Shown here one piece after another: positions 24,107 to 33,578 of a stretch of DNA of 64,000 nt. The notes under the pieces were generated by a model that had not been told where the DNA came from, did not search any database, and saw only the letters and a program-made list of their open reading frames with translations. The translations under genes were made by a program, and so were the position numbers. Every line of letters begins with the position of its first letter. Position 1 is the stretch's first letter. The DNA lies in contig NZ_CANKXG010000001.1 in the NCBI RefSeq assembly GCF_947487575.1, positions 372,001 to 436,000 on the forward strand, read 5' to 3'. This DNA is from an uncultured Algibacter sp. (GTDB lineage Bacteria; Bacteroidota; Bacteroidia; Flavobacteriales; Flavobacteriaceae).

Positions 24107-26104
24107 ATGTCTGAAGAAAGAAAATCACTCAATTTTATTGAGCAAATTATAGAAGAAGATTTAGTAAACGGCATGTCTAAAAATAGCCTTCGTTTTCGTT
24201 TTCCTCCAGAACCAAATGGCTATTTACATATTGGGCATACAAAAGCCATTGGTATCAGTTTTGGTCTAGGTGAATACTACGATGCACCAGTAAACCTTCG
24301 ATTTGACGATACTAATCCAGCGAAAGAAGAACAAGAGTATGTTGATGCTATAAAGAAAGATGTTGCTTGGTTAGGTTATAAATGGGATAAGGAATTGTTT
24401 TCTTCAGACTACTTCCAACAATTATACGATTGGGCTGTTTATTTAATAAAAGAAGGTAAGGCTTATGTAGATTCACAATCAAGTGAAGCCATGGCTGAAC
24501 AAAAAGGCACACCTACACAAGCGGGTGTTGATGGTCCTTATAGAAATAGAACTATAGAGGAAAACTTGGATTTATTTGAACGCATGAAAGCTGGCGAGTT
24601 TGATGAAGGCGAACACATTTTACGAGCAAAAATAGACATGCAACATGTTAATATGTTAATGCGCGATCCTATTATGTATCGTGTTTTAAAGAAGCATCAT
24701 CATAGAACTGCGAACGATTGGTGTATTTACCCAATGTACGATTGGACGCATGGCGAGAGTGACTATATTGAACAAATATCACACTCATTATGTTCGCTTG
24801 AATTTAAGCCTCACAGAGAGCTATATGATTGGTTCTTAGACCAAGTTGTGGATCCAAGTAAATTAAGACCAAAACAACGCGAATTTGCCCGTTTAAACCT
24901 AAGTTATACCATAATGAGTAAACGTAAGTTGCTTAAACTGGTTGAAGATGGTATTGTAAATGGCTGGGACGACCCAAGAATGCCAACTATTTCAGGTTTA
25001 CGTCGCAGAGGATATACACCTAACGCCATTAGAAAATTTGTAGAAACGGTTGGTGTTGCTAAACGAGAAAACATTATTGATGTATCGCTTTTAGAATTCT
25101 GTATTCGTGAAGATTTAAATAAAACAGCACCACGTGTTATGGTAGTTTTAAACCCTGTAAAAGTGGTTATTACCAACTACCCTGAAGGTAAAGTGGAGTG
25201 GATGAATGCAGAAAACAATCAAGAAGACGAGAGTGCTGGCTATAGAAAAGTACCATTTTCACGTGAGTTATTTATAGAGAAAGAAGATTTTAAAGAAGAA
25301 GCTGGTAATAAGTTTTTCAGGTTAAAATTAGGCAGCGAAGTAAGATTGAAAAACGCTTACATTATAAAAGCAGAAAGTGTTGTAAAAGATACTGATGGAA
25401 ATATTACAGAAATTCATTGTACTTATTCTGAAGATACTGAACGCAGAATAAAAGGGACTTTACATTGGGTATCTATTGCTCATGCTGTTAAAGCAGAGGT
25501 TAGAGAATACGACAGGCTATTTAGCGATGAAGCACCAGACAGTCATCAAGACAAAGATTTCATGGATTTTATAAATCCAAACTCTTTAAAAACAATACAA
25601 GCATATGTTGAGCCTAGTTTAGAAGAGGCAAAAACTGGAGACAGATTTCAGTTTCAACGCTTAGGATATTTTAATGTAGATGATGATTCTACTTCAAATC
25701 AATTAGTATTTAATAAAACCGTTGGTTTGCGTGATGCTTGGGCTAAGGTGAAGCCAAAGAATAATCAAAATAGCAATCAGCAGAAACAGCCACAACAAAA
25801 TAACAGATCTGCTATAGATCAAATTAAATCGTACGGTAAAAAGTACGATAGAATGCCAGAAGATAAGCAAGTAAAAGCCAAAGCTGAAATTCAAGAACTA
25901 GCTAAAAAAGTGAACTATGATGAGGTTGAGCCGTTGTTTAATACATCTGTTAAAAAATCAGGAACACGTATTATCACTATGATTACATTGGGTGTATTAT
26001 TAAATAATGGTTTAGAAAAAAATGAAGCTATAAATGAATTTATTACTAAAGCTTTAGATGATAAAAATGCGTTGTTGGTAGAAGAAGCAAAAGCACTTTC
26101 TTAA
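24107..26104 (+). CDS. glnS: Glutaminyl-tRNA synthetase with C-terminal extension
   Basis: The class I signatures are PNGYLHIGHTKAI (HIGH) and MSKRKLLKLV (KMSKS variant). GlnRS-specific features are RFDDTNPAKEEQEY, the middle ACB domain around HEL-like ISHSLCSLEFKPHRELYDW, and the two beta-barrel anticodon-binding domains up to about residue 550. E. coli GlnRS is near 554 aa; this protein (665 aa) adds a Gln/Asn-rich linker (NNQNSNQQKQPQQNNRS) and a helical tail that carries no motif I can name with certainty; databases list GlnRS/YqeY fusions, and this may be one. Start ATG 24107 is chosen over in-frame upstream codons that lie inside folB's promoter. Confidence 0.95.
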   Translation: MSEERKSLNFIEQIIEEDLVNGMSKNSLRFRFPPEPNGYLHIGHTKAIGISFGLGEYYDAPVNLRFDDTNPAKEEQEYVDAIKKDVAWLGYKWDKELFSSDYFQQLYDWAVYLIKEGKAYVDSQSSEAMAEQKGTPTQAGVDGPYRNRTIEENLDLFERMKAGEFDEGEHILRAKIDMQHVNMLMRDPIMYRVLKKHHHRTANDWCIYPMYDWTHGESDYIEQISHSLCSLEFKPHRELYDWFLDQVVDPSKLRPKQREFARLNLSYTIMSKRKLLKLVEDGIVNGWDDPRMPTISGLRRRGYTPNAIRKFVETVGVAKRENIIDVSLLEFCIREDLNKTAPRVMVVLNPVKVVITNYPEGKVEWMNAENNQEDESAGYRKVPFSRELFIEKEDFKEEAGNKFFRLKLGSEVRLKNAYIIKAESVVKDTDGNITEIHCTYSEDTERRIKGTLHWVSIAHAVKAEVREYDRLFSDEAPDSHQDKDFMDFINPNSLKTIQAYVEPSLEEAKTGDRFQFQRLGYFNVDDDSTSNQLVFNKTVGLRDAWAKVKPKNNQNSNQQKQPQQNNRSAIDQIKSYGKKYDRMPEDKQVKAKAEIQELAKKVNYDEVEPLFNTSVKKSGTRIITMITLGVLLNNGLEKNEAINEFITKALDDKNALLVEEAKALS

Positions 26105-26116
26105 ATAATTTAAACT

Positions 26117-26146
26117 CTTTAGGTTTCTAAAACCTAAAGGGTCTTT
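26117..26146 (+). terminator. Terminator after glnS
   Basis: CTTTAGGTTT (26117-26126) pairs with AAACCTAAAG (26130-26139) over a 3-nt loop. The T tract is short and interrupted. Confidence 0.6.
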
Positions 26147-26211
26147 TCGCTGTTTTCAAGCCCATATTTATTTTTTTGTACATTTAAGTTCTAACAACAA
26201 ACCACAAAATT

Positions 26212-26697
26212 ATGGAATTATTAAATCCCGTTGCAATGCTAGTTGCAGCAATTTCAGCATTAGTTATCGGCTTTATTTGGTATAACCCAAAGGTATTTGG
26301 CAACGCTTGGATGAAAGCAGCAGGTATGACAGATGAAGATGTAAAAGGTGGAAACATGGTTAAAATTTTAGTTTTGGCACTGATTTTCGCATTTTTATTA
26401 TCAACCGCACTTCCTGGAATAGTTATTCATCAAATGGGTGTTTTTAGTTTAATAGGAGGAGACCCTTCTATAGCTGAGCCATCTTATGCCGCATTAATGG
26501 CAGATTATGGTGATGCTTTTAGAACGTTTAAGCATGGTGTTTTACATGGTGTTTTAACAGGAATTTTTATTGCGCTACCAATACTTGGAACCAATGCATT
26601 ATTTGAGCGTAAAAGCGCAAAGTATATTTTTATTAATGCAGGATATTGGATTGTAACTTTAGGGGTTATGGGTGGTATTATTTGCGCTTGGAGATAA
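26212..26697 (+). CDS. DUF1761 family small membrane protein
   Basis: The 161-aa protein has four hydrophobic segments. The opening PVAMLVAAISALVIGFIWYN and FGNAWMKAAGMTDEDVKGG match the DUF1761 family. Function is unknown. It stands alone after the glnS terminator. Confidence 0.82.
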   Translation: MELLNPVAMLVAAISALVIGFIWYNPKVFGNAWMKAAGMTDEDVKGGNMVKILVLALIFAFLLSTALPGIVIHQMGVFSLIGGDPSIAEPSYAALMADYGDAFRTFKHGVLHGVLTGIFIALPILGTNALFERKSAKYIFINAGYWIVTLGVMGGIICAWR

Positions 26698-26763
26698 TCT
26701 TTTTGTAAACTTTTAACATATTTAAAGACTGAGAATTGTATTTTCAGTCTTTTCTTTTTTCTA

Positions 26764-27924
26764 TTGATATACTATAAAATATATAAAACCGTTAATGAAC
26801 TTCCTAAACAATGGGATGCGCTTTCTACTAACGATATTTTTTTAAAAACGGATTTTTTAAAAGGCTTAGAATGTTCTTATCCAACAAATATTTCTGGGTA
26901 TTACGTTGGTGTTTTTAAAAGTGAAACCTTGGTTGGTATTGCTGTTGTGCAGCGTGTTAAAATGTATACCGATGATATTTTTAGAAAAAACGGAAGTGAT
27001 TCATTAAAACAGTTTGGAAAACAACTCGTTTCTAAAATTGTTAAAGGCAATGCCTTGGTTGTTGGTAATTTGATGCACACAGGGCAACATGGAATTTATT
27101 TTAATAATAAAACAATATCGCAAACCGATTATTTAAATGAACTTGAGAAAGCATTAGATGATTTAACTCTTGAAATTAAAGCGAAATTTAATAAAAAGAT
27201 TCGTGTGATTGTTTTTAAAGATTATTTTGAAAATGACCATATTCACAAGGATACTGCCTTTTTCAAGAGGAATAATTTGTACAAAATTCAAGTGCAACCT
27301 AATATGGTTTTTGACATTCCTGATATTTGGAAAACTTCTGAAGACTACATTTCAACCTTTAATAAAAAGTATCGTAGGCGTTATAGAACAGCTAGAAAAA
27401 AGTCGAATTCACTTCATTATCGAGAATTGGATGTTGCGTATTTAAAAACTCATTCAGATTCTATATTTAATCTATATGAAACGGTTTCAGACAACGCAAG
27501 TGTCAATTCATTTAAGCTTCAGAAAGATCATTTTTATCAATTGAAACTTCACTTAAAAGATAATTTTAGAGTTTTTGGTGTGTTTTTTAAAGAAGAATTG
27601 GTTGGGTTTTACACGCTTATTTTGAATGGCAATACTTTAGAGACCTATTTTTTAGGCTATAATAAGAGTATACAACATCAACATCAGATGTATTTAAATA
27701 TGCTTTTTAATATGGCTTCTTTTGGTATTGAAAATGGTTTTAAAAACATTGTATATGCTAGAACGGCTATGGAAATTAAAAGCTCGATAGGAGCCAAACC
27801 CCATACGATGCATATTTATTTAAACCATACCAATAATTTTATTGCTAATACGGTTTTAAAATGTGTGGTTAAGTATATGAATCCTATTCAAAAATGGGTA
27901 GAGCGTCATCCGTTTAAAAATTAA
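26764..27924 (+). CDS. GNAT-fold protein (BioF2/FemAB-like acyltransferase)
   Basis: The 386-aa protein must start at the TTG at 26764, because the next methionine is about 70 residues in. Its second half reads YRRRYRTARKKSNSLHYREL, then FRVFGVFFKEELVGFYTLIL and YLNMLFNMASFGIENGFKNI, a pattern of the C-terminal GNAT/FemAB-like fold used to transfer acyl or aminoacyl groups. The substrate is unknown. It is followed at 61 bp by a secreted protein gene on the same strand. Confidence is moderate because the fold is recognised but not the subfamily. Confidence 0.65.
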   Translation: MIYYKIYKTVNELPKQWDALSTNDIFLKTDFLKGLECSYPTNISGYYVGVFKSETLVGIAVVQRVKMYTDDIFRKNGSDSLKQFGKQLVSKIVKGNALVVGNLMHTGQHGIYFNNKTISQTDYLNELEKALDDLTLEIKAKFNKKIRVIVFKDYFENDHIHKDTAFFKRNNLYKIQVQPNMVFDIPDIWKTSEDYISTFNKKYRRRYRTARKKSNSLHYRELDVAYLKTHSDSIFNLYETVSDNASVNSFKLQKDHFYQLKLHLKDNFRVFGVFFKEELVGFYTLILNGNTLETYFLGYNKSIQHQHQMYLNMLFNMASFGIENGFKNIVYARTAMEIKSSIGAKPHTMHIYLNHTNNFIANTVLKCVVKYMNPIQKWVERHPFKN

Positions 27925-27985
27925 AGGCAAAGTGTTTTGTTTGGATGTGAATTATTTTCCGACTTAAAGGAAATAAATTACTCTT

Positions 27986-28483
27986 ATGAAAAAACTCTTA
28001 TTTCTGTTCTTAATAATTCCATTATTTAGTTTTTCTCAAGGTATGAACAATGAAAAACTAGAATCTATTTACGCTACAGTTAGCGATTCTATTCAAGGAA
28101 GTCTTGGAGGATGGCAATTTTACATTAAAAATATTCCAATAATGAGCATTACAGATGAAAATCATAATAGAATGCGCATTATATCCCCTATTGCTAACTC
28201 AAACACGATTGGCGAAGATTTACTTAAAGCAGCTTTGGTTGCTAACTTTCATACAGCTTTAGATGTTAAATATGCGGTTTCGGATGGTGTGTTATGGTCG
28301 GTTTTTATTCATCCTTTAAAAGAATTGTCAGATGACCAGGTAAAAGATGCGGTGAGCCAAGTGTATTATGCTAATGTTAATTTTGGGACTACTTTTGCGA
28401 GTACTTCTTTAACATTTCCAGGAAATATTTCAGATAAAAAAGAAAAGGAAATTGACGAAACCCCTAAGTTTAAAAAGTTATAG
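27986..28483 (+). CDS. Secreted protein of unknown function
   Basis: The 165-aa product has a signal peptide (LLFLFLIIPLFSFSQG). The mature part contains SLGGWQFYIKNIPIMSITDE, RMRIISPIA, and ANFHTALDVKYAVSDGVLWS, and resembles YbjN/type III chaperone-like folds only loosely. I do not recognise the family. It ends with a lysine/glutamate-rich tail and is followed by a dispersed repeat. Confidence 0.6.
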   Translation: MKKLLFLFLIIPLFSFSQGMNNEKLESIYATVSDSIQGSLGGWQFYIKNIPIMSITDENHNRMRIISPIANSNTIGEDLLKAALVANFHTALDVKYAVSDGVLWSVFIHPLKELSDDQVKDAVSQVYYANVNFGTTFASTSLTFPGNISDKKEKEIDETPKFKKL

Positions 28484-28496
28484 ATTGAATTTAGCA

Positions 28497-28634
28497 CAGA
28501 CTTTAACAGGTTTGCCCGCGTTAGAGATAGCAGTAGAAAGCCCACAGCCCGATCCGGATAGCTATTGGGAGAGGTGCGAGGACTTGTAACGGATAGCCAG
28601 ACCCCTTGCGGGTAACGCCCAAATTATTTATTAA
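28497..28634 (-). repeat. Dispersed GC-richer repeat, copy 2 (inverted)
   Basis: The reverse complement (AATTTGGGCGTTACCCG..., ending near 28626) aligns with the start of copies 1 and 3, and GCCCGCGTTAGAGAT (about 28515) corresponds to the distal CTAACGC end. The middle differs from the other copies. It lies between the secreted protein and a bidirectional terminator. Confidence 0.65.
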
Positions 28635-28637
28635 ATG

Positions 28638-28672
28638 AAAAAGCCTCAATATTTAAAATATTGAGGCTTTTT
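28638..28672. terminator. Bidirectional terminator
   Basis: A 17-bp palindrome (AAAAAGCCTCAATATTT with its complement, 28638-28672) carries A and T runs on both sides and separates the plus-strand gene from the convergent SPFH gene. Confidence 0.88.
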
Positions 28673-28689
28673 TAGGCTTTACGGGATTT

Positions 28690-29613
28690 TTATTTATCGG
28701 CTTTCTTTTTAGCGTTTTTCATAGCTTCTCCAATTTGATTACTAGCTGTAAAACTAGCTACCATATCGTTTAACATAGTACTACCAGCTTGTGGAGAATT
28801 AGGCAACAAAATTAAGTTGCTATTTGTTTCTTGCCCAATAGATTGAAGTGTATCATAGTGTTGCGTTACCACAATAAGCGCAGAAGCTTCTTGTGAGTTA
28901 ATACCAACCTTGTTCAGCACTTCTACAGATTCCTCTAAACCACGGGCAATTTCACGCCTTTGGTCTGCAATACCTTGACCTTGTAAACGCTTGCTTTCTG
29001 CCTCGGCTTTTGCTTTTTCAACTATTAAAATACGCGCAGCATCACCTTCAAACTGAGCAGCAATTTTTTCACGTTCAGAAGCATTAATTCTATTCATGGC
29101 TTCTTTTACTTGTGCATCTGGGTCAATATCCGTAACCAAAGTTTTAATGATATCAAAACCATAGTTCTGCATGGCATCGTTTAACTCCGCTTTAACGGCA
29201 AGTGCGATATCATCTTTTTTAACAAAAACATCATCTAACTTCATTTTTGGCACTTCGGCACGAACTACATCAAATACATAACTAGTTATCTGATCATGAG
29301 GGTAGTCCAGTTTATAAAAGGCATCATAGACCTTGTCTTTAATAACTTTATACTGTACAGAAACTTTTAAACGAACAAATACATCATCTAAAGTTTTAGT
29401 TTCTATTATCACATCTAATTGCTGAATTTTAAGGCTTAATTTACCTGCAATTCTGTCTACTAATGGAATTTTTAACTGTAAACCTGATTGACGAATACTA
29501 TGGAATTTACCAAACCGTTCTATAATAGCGGCGGTTTGTTGTTTAACAACGAAAAAGGCTGAGATTAAAATGAATAATCCAATAACTACAAAAGGTATAA
29601 TAGCGAAGCTCAT
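28690..29613 (-). CDS. SPFH/Band 7 domain membrane protein (stomatin-like)
   Basis: The 307-aa protein has an N-terminal membrane helix (IIPFVVIGLFILISAFFVV) and the stomatin/Band 7 core: QQTAAIIERFGKFHSIRQSG, IPLVDRIAGKLSLKIQQLDV, ETKTLDDVFVRLKVSVQYKV. A long charged coiled-coil follows (about 185-240, AEAESKRLQGQGIADQRRE). Such proteins oligomerise in membrane microdomains and often partner with FtsH-type or NfeD-like proteases; none is adjacent here. It is divergent from the outer-membrane protein gene at 29691. Confidence 0.93.
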   Translation of the reverse strand: MSFAIIPFVVIGLFILISAFFVVKQQTAAIIERFGKFHSIRQSGLQLKIPLVDRIAGKLSLKIQQLDVIIETKTLDDVFVRLKVSVQYKVIKDKVYDAFYKLDYPHDQITSYVFDVVRAEVPKMKLDDVFVKKDDIALAVKAELNDAMQNYGFDIIKTLVTDIDPDAQVKEAMNRINASEREKIAAQFEGDAARILIVEKAKAEAESKRLQGQGIADQRREIARGLEESVEVLNKVGINSQEASALIVVTQHYDTLQSIGQETNSNLILLPNSPQAGSTMLNDMVASFTASNQIGEAMKNAKKKADK

Positions 29614-29660
29614 AATGTTTAATTAAAATGGTTAAAAAAATAAGAAATACTAAATTAAGT

Positions 29661-29668
29661 TATATTTG
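29661..29668 (+). promoter_or_regulatory. Candidate -7 element (TATATTTG)
   Basis: The TAnnTTTG match lies 22 bp upstream of the ATG at 29691. No clear -33 element is seen. Confidence 0.4.
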
Positions 29669-29690
29669 CTCACTTAACCCTAAAAATGGT

Positions 29691-30374
29691 ATGAAAAAAA
29701 TACAACTGTACTTATTAGTAGCATTATTGGTATGTTTTGTTACAAAAAGTTTTTCTCAAAACGGAAAATATGATATCGTAAATGGTATTGGAATTTTTGG
29801 TGGCCTTACTAAAGTTGATTTAACTACTGATAATTTTGAAACCACCCAAGGAGATGGTTTTATGGGCGGAATGAGTGCTACTGTAGAGATTAACCATAGA
29901 TGGTACAATATGAGTTACGGTTTACATCTATCTGAAAGTACCATTAGTATTTTGGGAAGACCCGATGCATCTAGTACATCTTCTGAGTTTATAGATTATA
30001 AACTTTTTGCTGCTCAACTAGCACTTATGATGCATGTAAAATTAGCAGGTAGTTATGTGACGTTAGATGCTGGACCAATGCTTCAATATAATGGTAGGTT
30101 AGAGTTTAAAAATGAAGCCCAAGAAAATTATATTATAAATAATTATGATAATTTATCTGCAACCGATATAACTGGTATTTCTCAATTTAATTTTAATGGT
30201 GCTGTTGGGATTACCGCAGGTTTTAAATTTGTAAAACTTAGAGCGCACTATATTTATGGCTTTACCAATACTTTAAAAAAGCTTGAAAGTGAAAATTTAG
30301 ACACTTCTGGCGGAGATTCTCGTTTTAAAGGAAATTTGTCTATGCTTGTTTTTGGAGCTATGATTTCGTTTTAG
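29691..30374 (+). CDS. Outer membrane beta-barrel protein (porin-like)
   Basis: ATG 29691 gives a 227-aa protein with signal peptide (QLYLLVALLVCFVTKSFSQ). The mature part alternates glycine/aromatic beta strands (GIGIFGGLTKVDLT, ATVEINHRWYNMSYGLHL, GAVGITAGFKFVKLRAHYIY) and ends in FGAMISF with a terminal aromatic residue, typical of outer-membrane barrels assembled by BAM. It resembles PorT/OmpW-like family barrels; the cargo is unknown. The upstream frame to 29628 would add a non-signal-like leader. Confidence 0.8.
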   Translation: MKKIQLYLLVALLVCFVTKSFSQNGKYDIVNGIGIFGGLTKVDLTTDNFETTQGDGFMGGMSATVEINHRWYNMSYGLHLSESTISILGRPDASSTSSEFIDYKLFAAQLALMMHVKLAGSYVTLDAGPMLQYNGRLEFKNEAQENYIINNYDNLSATDITGISQFNFNGAVGITAGFKFVKLRAHYIYGFTNTLKKLESENLDTSGGDSRFKGNLSMLVFGAMISF

Positions 30375-30401
30375 AACAATCCTTATTAAGCTAGGTTGTG
30401 A

Positions 30402-30956
30402 TTAGTTACAATCTTCATTATAGAATTCAACAATATCATAAATATCCCATTTTTTAAATTCTTTTTCTTCAATTTTCTGAATTAGTACAGGGCAGTCATT
30501 AAAATATTGATGATGTTTCTTTTTAATTTTGGTGCCTAGTTTAATAATTTCGTCATTAACTTTTATAGAATATGTGGTGGCCGAACCTCCACCATATGTC
30601 ATTCCTGCGCCACCACCCGCAAAACCATTTGGTATGGTGTGGCCTGGGTTATAAACCTGGCTACTATATAATATGATTTTACCTTTAATTAGTTCATTTA
30701 AAAGCACATAGTCATCTGTATTATTAGTCACATACCTGAAATTTCCACTAATAACATCAAAGCCACTAATTTGTTTGTGATTGTAAGTCGTAGCTTCAGC
30801 ATCTTTATTGAGTTTAAATTTTATACCTCCAAAAGCTTTTATTTTTATTAATCCTTCTAAAGTAGTAGAATCTTTAAAAAACACGGTGCCTTTACTATAT
30901 TGTGCGTTAACAAAAACGAAGCATAAAATTGCAAAAAGAGTAAGGTGTTTTTTCAT
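30402..30956 (-). CDS. Secreted protein of unknown function
   Basis: The 184-aa product has a signal peptide (HLTLFAILCFVFVNAQ), then a beta-rich domain (KGTVFFKDSTTLEGLIKIKA, FKLNKDAEATTYNHKQISGF), a Gly-rich patch (GFAGGGAGMTYGGGS) and a charged tail with two Cys. I do not recognise a characterised family, although the pattern is reminiscent of flavobacterial secreted proteins of unknown function. It is 11 bp downstream of gltX on the same strand and may be cotranscribed with it. Confidence 0.65.
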   Translation of the reverse strand: MKKHLTLFAILCFVFVNAQYSKGTVFFKDSTTLEGLIKIKAFGGIKFKLNKDAEATTYNHKQISGFDVISGNFRYVTNNTDDYVLLNELIKGKIILYSSQVYNPGHTIPNGFAGGGAGMTYGGGSATTYSIKVNDEIIKLGTKIKKKHHQYFNDCPVLIQKIEEKEFKKWDIYDIVEFYNEDCN

Positions 30957-30967
30957 TTTCGGAGCTT

Positions 30968-32479
30968 TTATAAAGATTTTATAACACCATCGACACGCTT
31001 AACAGTCTCACTCTTCCCAATCATATACATAATATCGAACACATCCGGGCCTTGCAAGGCACCAACTAGTGCTAATCGTAGAGGCATCATTACTTTACCA
31101 AAACCTATTTCGTTACTTGTTATCCAACCTTTAATTTCGGTTTGCATGTTTTCTACTGAAAAGTCTTCAATGTTATTTACTATAGAAACTACTTGTTCTA
31201 GAATGTCTTTTGTCCCCTCTTTAAAAGCCTTTTTAGCTGCTTTTTCATCATAGGATGTTGGGGCGGTAAAGAAGAAATGACTTAAGTCCCAAAAATCTGA
31301 AACAAACGTAGCGCGCTCTTTTATTAATCCAATAACCATGGAGATATAATTTACATCTATTTCGGTTAATTTAGAGTTATGGTTTTTAAAAGCTTCAGCC
31401 AACTCATCATTGTTCTGCTCTTGCATATAATGATGATTAAACCACTTGATTTTATCAGGATCAAAACGCGCTCCAGATTTGTTTACTTTGTTCAAATCAA
31501 AAGCTTGAATTAACTCTTCAAGATTGAAAATTTCTTGTTCTGTTCCTGGGTTCCAACCTAAAAACGCTAAGAAATTAACCATAGCTTCGGCAAAATAGCC
31601 ATCTTCTTTATAACCTCTAGAAACATCGTCCGTTTTGGGGTCGGTCCACTCTAAAGGGAATACCGGAAAGCCTAATTTATCGCCATCACGCTTGCTTAAT
31701 TTCCCTTTTCCTGTTGGTTTTAAAATTAATGGTAAATGTGCAAATTCAGGAGCATCCCAACCAAAGGCTTTGTATAATTGATAGTGTAATGCTAAAGATG
31801 GCAACCACTCTTCGCCACGAATAACATGCGAGATTTCCATTAAATGGTCATCCACAATATTCGCTAAATGGTACGTTGGCATACCATCACTTTTAAACAA
31901 CACTTTATCATCTAAAATATTGGTGTCGATTTTAATATCGCCACGAATAATATCTGTTAAATGTAAAGTTTCATCTTGAGGCGATTTAAAACGAATCACG
32001 TAATCATCACCAGCATCAATTTTAGCTTTTACGGCTTCCGCGCTAAGCGATAAAGAGTTACTTAATTTTAATCGGTTATGCCAATTATAAATAAAGGTTT
32101 TGCCTTTTGCTTCGTGGTCTTTTCTATGGAAATCTAAAGTTTCAGCAGTATCGAAAGCATAATAGGCATTACCAGATGCAATTAATTCTTCGGCGTAAGC
32201 CTTATATAAATGTTTGCGTTCACTTTGTTTGTATGGTCCAAACTTTTCGTTCTTATTTGGTCCTTCATCATACGGCATACCGCACCAATTTAAAGCATCA
32301 ACAATATATTGTTCTGCGCCTTCAACATAACGATTTTGATCAGTATCTTCAATTCTTAAAATAAAGGTTCCGTTATGCTTTTTAGCAAATAAATAATTGA
32401 AAAGAGCAGTACGAACTCCGCCTATATGTAAAGGTCCTGTTGGGCTAGGTGCAAAACGCACACGAACGTTTTTAGTCAT
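30968..32479 (-). CDS. gltX: Glutamyl-tRNA synthetase
   Basis: The 503-aa enzyme has the HIGH motif in PSPTGPLHIGGVRTALFNYL and the KMSKS motif in KLSKRDGDKLGF, with RIEDTDQNRYVEGAEQYI for ATP/Glu binding and the Rossmann-core GMPTYHLANIVDDHLMEISH. The anticodon-binding alpha-helical C-domain follows. It charges tRNA-Glu; a separate glnS is present, so it need not misacylate tRNA-Gln. A secreted protein gene follows closely. Confidence 0.96.
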   Translation of the reverse strand: MTKNVRVRFAPSPTGPLHIGGVRTALFNYLFAKKHNGTFILRIEDTDQNRYVEGAEQYIVDALNWCGMPYDEGPNKNEKFGPYKQSERKHLYKAYAEELIASGNAYYAFDTAETLDFHRKDHEAKGKTFIYNWHNRLKLSNSLSLSAEAVKAKIDAGDDYVIRFKSPQDETLHLTDIIRGDIKIDTNILDDKVLFKSDGMPTYHLANIVDDHLMEISHVIRGEEWLPSLALHYQLYKAFGWDAPEFAHLPLILKPTGKGKLSKRDGDKLGFPVFPLEWTDPKTDDVSRGYKEDGYFAEAMVNFLAFLGWNPGTEQEIFNLEELIQAFDLNKVNKSGARFDPDKIKWFNHHYMQEQNNDELAEAFKNHNSKLTEIDVNYISMVIGLIKERATFVSDFWDLSHFFFTAPTSYDEKAAKKAFKEGTKDILEQVVSIVNNIEDFSVENMQTEIKGWITSNEIGFGKVMMPLRLALVGALQGPDVFDIMYMIGKSETVKRVDGVIKSL

Positions 32480-32498
32480 GTTTTGTAATTTATGACTG

Positions 32499-32506
32499 CA
32501 AAGATA
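32499..32506 (-). promoter_or_regulatory. Candidate -7 element of gltX
   Basis: Read on the minus strand the sequence is TATCTTTG, matching TAnnTTTG, 19 nt upstream of the gltX ATG. Confidence 0.45.
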
Positions 32507-32590
32507 AAACGATATTTAAGAATAGGAATATATAAGCAGAAATGATTTTTTAACGCTGCTACTTATTTATTCTGTTTAGTATAACTATTC

Positions 32591-33421
32591 CTAAAACTTC
32601 TGATACACGCCAAAAGTAATAGCTGCTTTTTTAGCCACATTGTTCCCCGAAAACGCTCCTCCAAAACCAACGTTAGCACCAAATTTTTCTGTTATTTCAC
32701 CAATAGCTTTAAGTCCAAAAGATGCGTATTCTTGGTCGTTAACATAAAGTGCTGTTAATAAATTTGATGAAGGCAAAGCGATGTTACCATCCTTTAAAGA
32801 TTTAACAACATCAATAAATGCAATTAATAAAACATTTTTAAAAGGTTTAGTTCCTATTTCTCCCCCGATTTTAAAATTATTACTATAGTTATTTGTTCTT
32901 ATGTCTAGACCTGTAAAAGCTTGTGCATAAAACCCTTTAAAACTTCTACTAAAATTAATAGTAGGGGTAAAAGACCAAGCATCTATACCAGATCTAATAC
33001 CTGAAGCATTATCAAAAGATCCAGAATTTGTAGCAATATTAAGTTGACCTGCAATAGCCCATTTTTTATTATAAAATTGATGTTTCAGACCTATTTCAAT
33101 ATTACCCAAGTTAGTGGTTGAATTTTCGGTTGTTATTCCGGTAGTATTACCTACTAATTGCCCAGTTTTAATAAGTTTAATTGGCAAATTAAGTATAATT
33201 GTTGTTTTGTCTGTCAGGCCATATTCGCTATAAAATTGTATAGTGTTATCAGTAACTTGGCGTTCGGTATTATATTCTGGGTCTCCAAAAACAGTGTCAT
33301 AGCCACTTATGGTTGTAAAGGAAAGTTGCGTGTAGGCTTCGCCTTTATTTTTTGTCCACCCACTTTGAGCATAAAAAGTTTGAGTTGTAAGTAAGATTAG
33401 AAATACTAAATATTTTTTCAT
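32591..33421 (-). CDS. Outer membrane beta-barrel protein (transporter-like)
   Basis: The 276-aa protein has a signal peptide (YLVFLILLTTQTFYAQSG). Alternating beta strands (AYTQLSFTTISGYDTVFGDP, IQFYSEYGLTDKTTIILNLP, IEIGLKHQFYNKKWAIAGQL) end with AITFGVYQKF, a C-terminal aromatic residue of outer-membrane barrels. The pattern resembles the MetA-pathway phenol/transporter-like barrel family. The solute is unknown. It is divergent from the DUF4175 gene. Confidence 0.7.
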   Translation of the reverse strand: MKKYLVFLILLTTQTFYAQSGWTKNKGEAYTQLSFTTISGYDTVFGDPEYNTERQVTDNTIQFYSEYGLTDKTTIILNLPIKLIKTGQLVGNTTGITTENSTTNLGNIEIGLKHQFYNKKWAIAGQLNIATNSGSFDNASGIRSGIDAWSFTPTINFSRSFKGFYAQAFTGLDIRTNNYSNNFKIGGEIGTKPFKNVLLIAFIDVVKSLKDGNIALPSSNLLTALYVNDQEYASFGLKAIGEITEKFGANVGFGGAFSGNNVAKKAAITFGVYQKF

Positions 33422-33516
33422 GATTATTAATTTTTGCTATTAGTAGTTTTGTTTTTGTAAACCTTTCACTTTAACTAAGTTTTATCAAATCTAATGTATT
33501 TACTAATTAAATAAAA

Positions 33517-33545
33517 TTGTAGTTTAGTATAATAAATTAGTTTTG
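33517..33545 (+). promoter_or_regulatory. Promoter of the DUF4175-ybeY unit
   Basis: TTG at 33517-33519 and TAGTTTTG at 33538-33545 are 18 nt apart and fit the -33/-7 consensus. The TTG at 33543 therefore belongs to the promoter, supporting the ATG at 33579 as the start. Confidence 0.55.
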
Positions 33546-33578
33546 TTATTTCCAAGAAGACGGAAATCTTCCCAAATC

